A DNA stretch of 64,000 nucleotides from Pezicula radicicola (taxonomy: Eukaryota; Ascomycota; Leotiomycetes; Helotiales; Dermateaceae). Each line of letters opens with the position of its first letter. The stretch's first letter is position 1. The stretch covers positions 938,793-1,002,792 of the forward strand of contig PDUO01000003.1 of NCBI GenBank assembly GCA_003008705.1. The letters are read 5' to 3'. Under the pieces are notes generated by a model. The model ran no database searches, was not told where the DNA came from, and saw only the letters and a list, made by a program, of their open reading frames with translations. The position numbers were made by a program, and so were the translations under genes. This document shows positions 58,126-64,000 of the stretch, piece after piece.

Positions 58126-59604
58126 ATGGCTTCAGCTAACGTTGAAAAGACTCAAGATCTTGAGCAAAGACTCCTTTCCGACGTCGAGCAACAACAACAA
58201 GCTGTGTGTGTACAGCCACGGTCAAGCAAGATGTCTTTCGTCGTCCGCTCCCTGGCTGTTCTCCTCCTGGTGTCTGCCCTCGCATTCACCATTTGCTCTG
58301 CCCTGCCAGGTCATCTTTCTTCTCGAGCACCGTCTGCCGAAGACCGACAGAAGTTCCAGGAACTCCTCGAATCCATTGAGCCCTCCTCGCTTCACGACGC
58401 CCTTAAGCAATTCGTCTCTGACAAGTACAAGTATGGTATCTTCCCGGAAGACCGTACAGCTATGTCTGCAGTATATGAGCAGAATGCTGCTGAGGCAATC
58501 AGTTTGATTGAACTGGCCAAGCGTCAAGGAACAAACAGCACCACTTCGACAGACAACAATACGCCTGTCACTTCGACTTCCATCGTCGAAACTACAGTTG
58601 GAATCTCAACAACGGCTACTGTAACTGCCACAACGTCTGGCCCTACTACTACCGAGCAATCTCAGCAATCCGATCCTACTTCCACAACCGTCGTAGCTAC
58701 GCCGACTGCAATAACTACGGCAGAAACCACGCAGACAACCCAGCAGGGAACGACAACCACAGCTCCTGGTACAACTGCCACATCAGTTGTTGAGAAAACT
58801 ACAACAGCAGAAAATACTTCTGAGGGAACAACTACTCAGGTTGTTACTACTGGCGCGACGACGTCTACCACAGCAGCTACGGGTACGTTATGGACGATCA
58901 GCTCTGATTACATTTTCACTTTGTCTCATGCTTTTATTATTGCCAAAATACACTCATTTTTGAAAGGGATACCTACGCCTTCTATGGCAGCTAGATCTCT
59001 TGCGGTATCTTCCATAATCCAGCCTCCTGCATTGATGCATTCAATTTTCAATGTTTCCTTTATTAACAAACCATATGCAGCAGCTCCTTCCTCTGCCGAT
59101 TCCATTTCTTCGGGGACTACGGAACCTGTTTCTAATTCCGTCTCTACACTTTTTGTTACTTCGGTGGCGACTTCAGTCGCTACCATAATTTCTTCGGGAT
59201 CTTCCGGTCCCATTTCTACTATTATTACTACTGCTACAAGTTCTGTAGTGGTGGCTCATTCTACTATTGCCGTTTCTAACACTCCTACCTCTGCAGCTAA
59301 AACCACAGCTAAGACGACAACGTCTGCTGGTGAAACCACTACTTCGAAGCCCCAAACCACTTCTTCGCTCACGACTAGCATCGCCTACACGACTACCTTT
59401 GCTAACGGACAAAAAAGCACGTTCACATCAGTGGTAGTGGTAGCTGCACCCACTGCCGACTCGGACACCACAGGTTCAGCTGCCGCGAGCACCCAGACCT
59501 CCAATGGTCAAGCAAGTCTCCAATCGGGAGCTGCTAACTCAAACAACGTCAAGGCAGGCATGGTTCTAGGAATGGTCGGAGTAGTAGTTGCAGGAGTCAT
59601 ATGA
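58126..59604 (+). CDS. Thr/Ser-rich, probably GPI-anchored cell wall protein
   Basis: A frame open for 492 codons from MASANVEKTQ. A second ATG at 58231 (MSFVVRSLAVLLLVSAL) would place a classical signal peptide at the very N-terminus and is the likelier start for a secreted protein; with the first ATG the hydrophobic stretch sits at 36-60. A folded-looking part follows (about 68-140, SAEDRQKFQELLESIEPSS), ending at LAKRQ, a possible Kex2 site. A long Thr/Ser-rich, O-glycosylation-type region comes next, and a hydrophobic C-terminal tail (VLGMVGVVVAGVI) after small residues, typical of a GPI signal. The stretch 58884 to about 59092 is not Thr-rich and has a GTACGT donor and an ATATGCAG acceptor in matching phase, so it is probably an intron; other acceptors, such as TTGAAAG at 58966, are possible. 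No enzyme domain seen. Confidence 0.75.
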   Translation: MASANVEKTQDLEQRLLSDVEQQQQAVCVQPRSSKMSFVVRSLAVLLLVSALAFTICSALPGHLSSRAPSAEDRQKFQELLESIEPSSLHDALKQFVSDKYKYGIFPEDRTAMSAVYEQNAAEAISLIELAKRQGTNSTTSTDNNTPVTSTSIVETTVGISTTATVTATTSGPTTTEQSQQSDPTSTTVVATPTAITTAETTQTTQQGTTTTAPGTTATSVVEKTTTAENTSEGTTTQVVTTGATTSTTAATGTLWTISSDYIFTLSHAFIIAKIHSFLKGIPTPSMAARSLAVSSIIQPPALMHSIFNVSFINKPYAAAPSSADSISSGTTEPVSNSVSTLFVTSVATSVATIISSGSSGPISTIITTATSSVVVAHSTIAVSNTPTSAAKTTAKTTTSAGETTTSKPQTTSSLTTSIAYTTTFANGQKSTFTSVVVVAAPTADSDTTGSAAASTQTSNGQASLQSGAANSNNVKAGMVLGMVGVVVAGVI

Positions 59605-60635
59605 GTTGGCTCGTGTTCAATTTGAATTATTGCATTGCATAGCGTGGCGCTGGGTCACTGGTCGGTTTTCTACTACATTAACGATAGTAATGTCTCTCCT
59701 TACTACGGCTATGGCCTAGAGCTTTTAGGGCTGCTTTTTAATACAGCAAGGGTGGAGAATGGATTTTAAGCATTGCATTGCTATAGCACTGGCATCACTG
59801 TTATATCTTGAGGCCTGGGGAGGGCAAGTCGGGGACGAAAAGCAAGTTGATATTGATAGGTTGAGAGGGCAACAAGCGTGGATAGGAACATGCGTACATG
59901 TAGCCATAAAGTAATTATTGGGAAGTGAACTAGATGTATCTCACGGAACACGGACCGGAGATGGAGGAGAATCACAAATACAAAGATTGCACACATATCA
60001 TCACTCTAGCACTTTTGGCTATATCAACCACTGAGTAGGTCTGAATGACTGAAACTTAACTGACATAGCAGTCAAGTTATTAGTGCCACCTGATAGTGGG
60101 ATTACGGAGGTGTCACCAGAACGATGGGCTTAAGTTGAGGGATTAAATATTAATTAGATATAAGTACTTAGTTGCTCGCGAACTCGTTTACTTGCCAAGT
60201 ACCAATTGCCTTTGAAATAGGTGCGTGTTCGGGAAGGTTTAAAGGGACAAGAAAAACCACTAGTTGAGCTTACATACTCTTTACGATACTAATCCGCTTT
60301 TTTAACTTTCAATCATCAGCCATAAGGTAATGTTCCTTTCTTTGTAAGAAGTTGTGATTTTGGTCTAGAGCTTGGTCATAAAATGCCAAGTCCCTTGCGT
60401 TCGTTGTCTTCCGTTATCTCTCTTCCTGTGATCAATACTTAATAGCATACAAGAAGCGCCTCTCCCTATCATACACCACCCCTCTGCCCTCACACATCTC
60501 CTTTACGACGATTCATACACACTTTGTCTATCTCTCATTATCACCCTTGCCATCCAAACCCCAATCGTATTGTTACAATCAGGAGAAAATGTTTCGATAG
60601 GGCTCATTACGCTGGGCTGGTTGCATTTGCCTGCC
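59605..60635. other. convergent intergenic region, no gene seen
   Basis: About 1 kb between the stop of the wall protein gene (+) and the stop of the Tim9 gene (-). It should hold 3' UTRs. No open frame looks coding. Confidence 0.5.
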
Positions 60636-61298
60636 TTAACGACCGGGAGGAGGCTGGCTCATCATCTTTGCCTGTTCTTCTTGAAATCTTACACCGATTC
60701 TCTCTGAGCCAGCCATGAATTTCTGGACACAACGTGTCACGCAGCCGGTTTCGCGAGCGATTAATGATTTGGTTGTGAAATCGTCAACGCAAGATTCGAA
60801 GCAGTGGTTTACTAGGTTGGAGAACATCTGTTGAGTGGCGTTAGTTGGTTTGACTTTGGGGATTGGGATTGGTATCCGTTGTTTGATGTTTAGGTGGCAA
60901 TGGGATTGCTTGAGGGATTGAGGGAGAGGATGTTCAAGGGTGAGATTGATGCGCTGAGATATCCGCTGTTTGGAGAGAGGCCGCCGAAGACTTGACCGAG
61001 AGATATAACAAGCTTTCTGAGATACGCGGTAGGCTGAATTATGGTATCCAAATGGTTTGTAGTTCATCCAGGCCTCTATCCATTGGTCCAATGTTGTAGA
61101 TTCTCAGACCAGGCCTATACCATCCCCAAAATAGGGTGTCAAATTGTAAAATTGAATCTAACTTACGCCCATAAAATCCTTCATCTGTTTTCGCTCCATG
61201 CGACTCTGGAACTCTCTCTGCTCCGCGTTCGAAAGGCCGCTGTTGATCTGTTAGAGTAATTCATGGCAGGCTTATACAAGGATTGGGACGAACTCCAT
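60636..61298 (-). CDS. TIM9: Tim9, small chaperone of the mitochondrial intermembrane space
   Basis: Secure exons (complement) 61167-61247 and 60636-60827, giving 90 codons. The first reads [13 protein letters not shown] to MKDFMG and the second starts MFSNLVNHC. The join reproduces the family's FMGMYSNLV-type segment. The twin CX3C pattern is intact (CFESC, then CVTRC); these four Cys form the two disulfides of the fold, followed by [18 protein letters not shown]. Tim9 forms a hexamer with Tim10 that carries hydrophobic carrier proteins to the TIM22 complex. The intron of 339 bases is long for this window. The start is unsure. An ATG at 61298 (MEFVPIL) could splice through a GTATAA donor at 61277, but that intron would be only 30 bases. 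An ATG-GA with a GTTCGT donor gives the wrong phase. The true first exon may carry only one to three residues. Confidence 0.88.
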
Positions 61299-62685
61299 GA
61301 TGAATTGAGGACTGGGGTATTGATCTTGACGTTGTTATTGACCTGGGAGATTGGCTGAGATTCGGTTCGAGGTTTGGAGATCAGAGGTACGTTGATGAAA
61401 GTTCTTGAGAGGCTGATGATGCTCGTCCGGCAAGCTTCCGCCTATGGGACTTTTTTGATAGCTTATGATGACTAAGGTAAGGAGTTATAACCATACTTGT
61501 GAGGCATCAATATGACTAAGCAGCTGTGACCACCTGGTGGATGACATCGGAAGTGGTTCAATATTTCCGGCAACGATCGTCGAAAAACTCAGCGCTGATC
61601 ACGAGGGCTAGATTCTGCTTGGATAAATTTAGGGTTTTGTGGTTTACTGTACCGTATTAGAGGCGATTTATCAAGTTGATAGGTACAGGTACAAACGGCA
61701 AAACATTTGGCCCATCATGATGAATACTTCAACTCTGTGCTGCTGCCAACCTCTCCTTCCCCTACTACTTCCACTTCCAACTTCTACAGATGATGCTGCA
61801 GCAATACTGGACATAATCCAGGAACAACAGTTGAACCTAAATTTGGCATATCTCGCTTCGAGATACCCCAAAGTGTCGTAAGGCTCTCTCCCCCCGAGGA
61901 TGCCCATGTATGGGGTAACACAAAGAAGATTGAGTGGTAAAGTCAAGCAACAAGGACAGCTCATGATCGGCCTATCGCTCCCATAATAAGACCAAGAAAT
62001 ATAGAGAAATTGGAGGTAAAATGCATGAAGAATTTCAGTTAGTCCCGTAGTGCCAGCCTGTCAGCAGATTCAAAGCAGGTCCAATCGCGATTCAGAGCTA
62101 TTCCACAAAGCGTATAGCGCATTATCTCGAAAAGCTGCGAGCCCAATTCAAGTTACACCTCAGTGCTCACAAAGCCTCCTCTTCCTCTGTACTGTCACCA
62201 CCACTCACATCCTCGTCGCGCACGACGCGCATTATCTGGTCTCCCAGACAATTCAGCACCTCCAGGAGTTCAGGCTTGAGCTCCCTCATTCTTCGTTTCA
62301 CAGCCACACTTTCCACATTCGTTGCCCCGGTCGCGTCGCAGGGCTACGCCTCACAGATCGACAGTCAACGGGAACCCCCCATCTAAGATTGACGACCCCT
62401 CAAGAACCAGCTAGTTGCTGTCGCGTTGCTTGAACGTATAGCTTCACAGCTGTCTTCTGGATACATTGGTGGATATCCTGCTTCGATTGTCGCGAAACCC
62501 AAAGAGAACGGTACCTGTATCTGCATCATCGAGCCTAACATCTGCGACAACAATTTCCAAATCTCCTATCCGACATCAGCTTTGTCTCTCCCGGCCTTCC
62601 GCATACTCTGCACTCAACAGCATTGAAAGCCACCGCAGATTCTTCCTCCTCTCGGCGACCAGCAGCTTGGTCGACTTTCTTCGAC
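61299..62685. other. divergent intergenic region
   Basis: About 1.4 kb between Tim9 (-) and the RhoGAP gene (+). It should hold both promoters and a 5' leader for the RhoGAP gene. A 127-codon frame at 62050-62433 has low-complexity, Ser/His-rich translation and no family resemblance, so I take it as leader sequence. Confidence 0.5.
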
Positions 62686-64000
62686 ATGGCATCCGGTTTG
62701 CCTTCTGCTCAGCAGCCTTTCGCCAACCCGCAGCCTGCCCCCGTCTCGTCCGCTGCAGCGGCACAAACTACCTCCCCTCCTACGAAAGCGAATCTGAAGT
62801 CATGGTGGAAAGGGTTCTCAAAGGCTCCGTCGAAAGCAGTAGAAAAACCTGGTAGGTATTGTCATTTTCGGAGGCCTTGGTCTTTGGCCTCTCCGCCCCA
62901 ACTCTTCAACTCCAGAATTCCCCGAAATCTAGTCAGCGTATTTCGAGAAGGCTGCATGAATGAAGAGAGTCCTGTCGCAGAAAGCATCCCTTCAGAAGTC
63001 CTGAGCGGTGTTGCGACTGCTGGACGACTCTCGTTGGAGGATATCTTCGAAGCTCCTGAAACCCCAGCCACAAAGAACATCAGAAAGAGAGAATCAAAAA
63101 GAAGTATACTAGGAGATATGACAAACAAGTCTGTGCCCACTGGCAGCAGCAGCGGTGCAAGTGGTCACGAACAAGTGAAGCGCTTTGCAAGCATCCGAGC
63201 GCCTAGTCGTGCTCAACGGCAGAGTTCTGACCCGTACAGCTTTGGCGACTTGCCCTCAAGGTCTACCACTGCACTTGCTAGTAGTGACAGGCGCAAGACG
63301 TTCTCATCTTCCACACTAAGACTCTCTGGTTTCTTTTCAAGAACCTTTCGTGACGACGGTACTAAGTCTATCATGAAATTAGCAGAACAACCTACGGGGA
63401 TATTTGGCGTACCTCTCCGTCAGAGCATCACGTACGCAAACGTTGCAATCTCTCTCGTCGATGCCGAAGGGAAAAGTTATATCTATGGCTACGTGCCAAT
63501 CATTGTTGCGAAGTGCGGTGTGTACTTGAAGGAGAAGGGTGAGTCAACGTTGTTGTGATGTTAAGAGGAGAGTTGGAGCTAATCGTTCTGAAGCGACCAA
63601 CGTGGAGGGAATATTCCGGTTGAGCGGTTCTGAGAAGCGCATCAAGGAGCTCCGCCTTATTTTTGACTCACCTGACCGTTATGGAAAGGGTCTCGACTGG
63701 GCAGGCTACACGGTGCATGATGCAGCCAATGTGTTGCGTAGATATCTCAACATGCTTCCGGAACCGACTATTCCATTGGAACTATATGAACGCTTCAGAG
63801 AGCCCTTGAAGGGCCATGTTATGAACAAGGGTGGCGATACAGAAAGTCCTCATTTCTTGGAGAATTTCGATGTCAACAAGGCGATTACCACATATCAACA
63901 GCTGATCACCGAACTACCTCCTTTAAATCGCCAACTACTCCTATATATCCTTGATCTCTTGGCGGTTTTCGCTTCAAAATCAGATGAGAATCGGATGGAC
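62686..64000 (+). CDS. Sac7/Bag7-like RhoGAP protein, 3' end outside the window
   Basis: GTPase-activating protein for Rho-type GTPases, controlling cell wall and actin. The start is ATG 62686 (MASGLPSAQQ). Exons: 62686-62851 (a likely intron follows to about 62930, though the frame also stays open through it), then to 63538, then 63594 onward, still open at 64000. The N-terminal 240 residues are Ser-rich and disordered, with KSWWKGFSKAP and a KRESKRSILGDM segment. The RhoGAP fold starts at FGVPLRQSITYANVAI and contains the arginine finger in VEGIFRLSGSEKRI (exon 3), then DAANVLRRYLNMLPEP and LPPLNRQLLLYILDLL. The GIFRLSG loop is intact, so it should be active. It most resembles the Sac7/Bag7 group by memory. 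Stop and C-terminus are not visible. Confidence 0.88.

Noticed and set aside
62050..62433. 127-codon plus-strand frame upstream of the RhoGAP gene
   Set aside because: Translation is low-complexity and resembles no family; more likely 5' leader.

Overview
The window is nuclear DNA of a filamentous ascomycete (Pezizomycotina). Most genes carry short introns of about 45 to 85 bases with GTAAGT-like donors and CTAAC/CTGAC-like branch sites. Several products are typical of this group: a trifunctional TrpC, a group X hybrid histidine kinase, a Zn2Cys6 regulator, a Goodbye-NACHT protein and a CBM18-bearing AA7-type oxidase. From memory the protein sequences look closest to Leotiomycetes, but no search was possible, so that placement is tentative. 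I predict 18 protein genes and one MITE; I found no convincing tRNA, rRNA or CRISPR.

Layout. 2.4-10.8 kb (-): an 11-exon hybrid histidine kinase. 11.9-15.0 kb: a Use1-type SNARE (+) and a BRCT/WGR-like nuclear protein (-). 16.0-24.3 kb: trpC (-) and the nucleoporin Nup188 (+), divergent from a 274-base shared promoter. 25.4-30.4 kb (-): an NLR-like STAND protein (Goodbye-like N-terminus, NACHT, TPR-like repeats, ZZ-like zinc finger). Next to it lie a 458-base MITE and possible gene debris. 32.2-38.6 kb: an accessory-looking block of a GNAT acetyltransferase (+), FAD monooxygenase (-), NmrA-like reductase (+) and Zn2Cys6 activator (-). The monooxygenase and reductase share a promoter with four CAAATCCG units. 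38.7-43.5 kb: gene-poor. 43.5-47.5 kb: a small membrane protein (+), a CobW/Zng1-type GTPase (-) and a small conserved protein (+). 48.8-53.0 kb: a secreted AA7-type oxidase with two chitin-binding modules (+) and ornithine decarboxylase (-). 53-58 kb: gene-poor. 58.1-64.0 kb: a Thr/Ser-rich GPI-type wall protein (+), Tim9 (-), and a Sac7-like RhoGAP (+) that runs off the window.

Most genes are housekeeping or common accessory genes. The most unusual region is 25-36 kb. The STAND gene ends in a zinc finger and one intron lacks the AG where it is expected. A MITE lies less than 400 bases upstream of that gene. The nearby monooxygenase has an intron in its FAD-binding loop that cannot be spliced canonically without a frameshift. 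This pattern suggests accessory genes that are decaying or under alternative splicing. All exon coordinates are my own reading of splice signals and frames and have not been checked against RNA.
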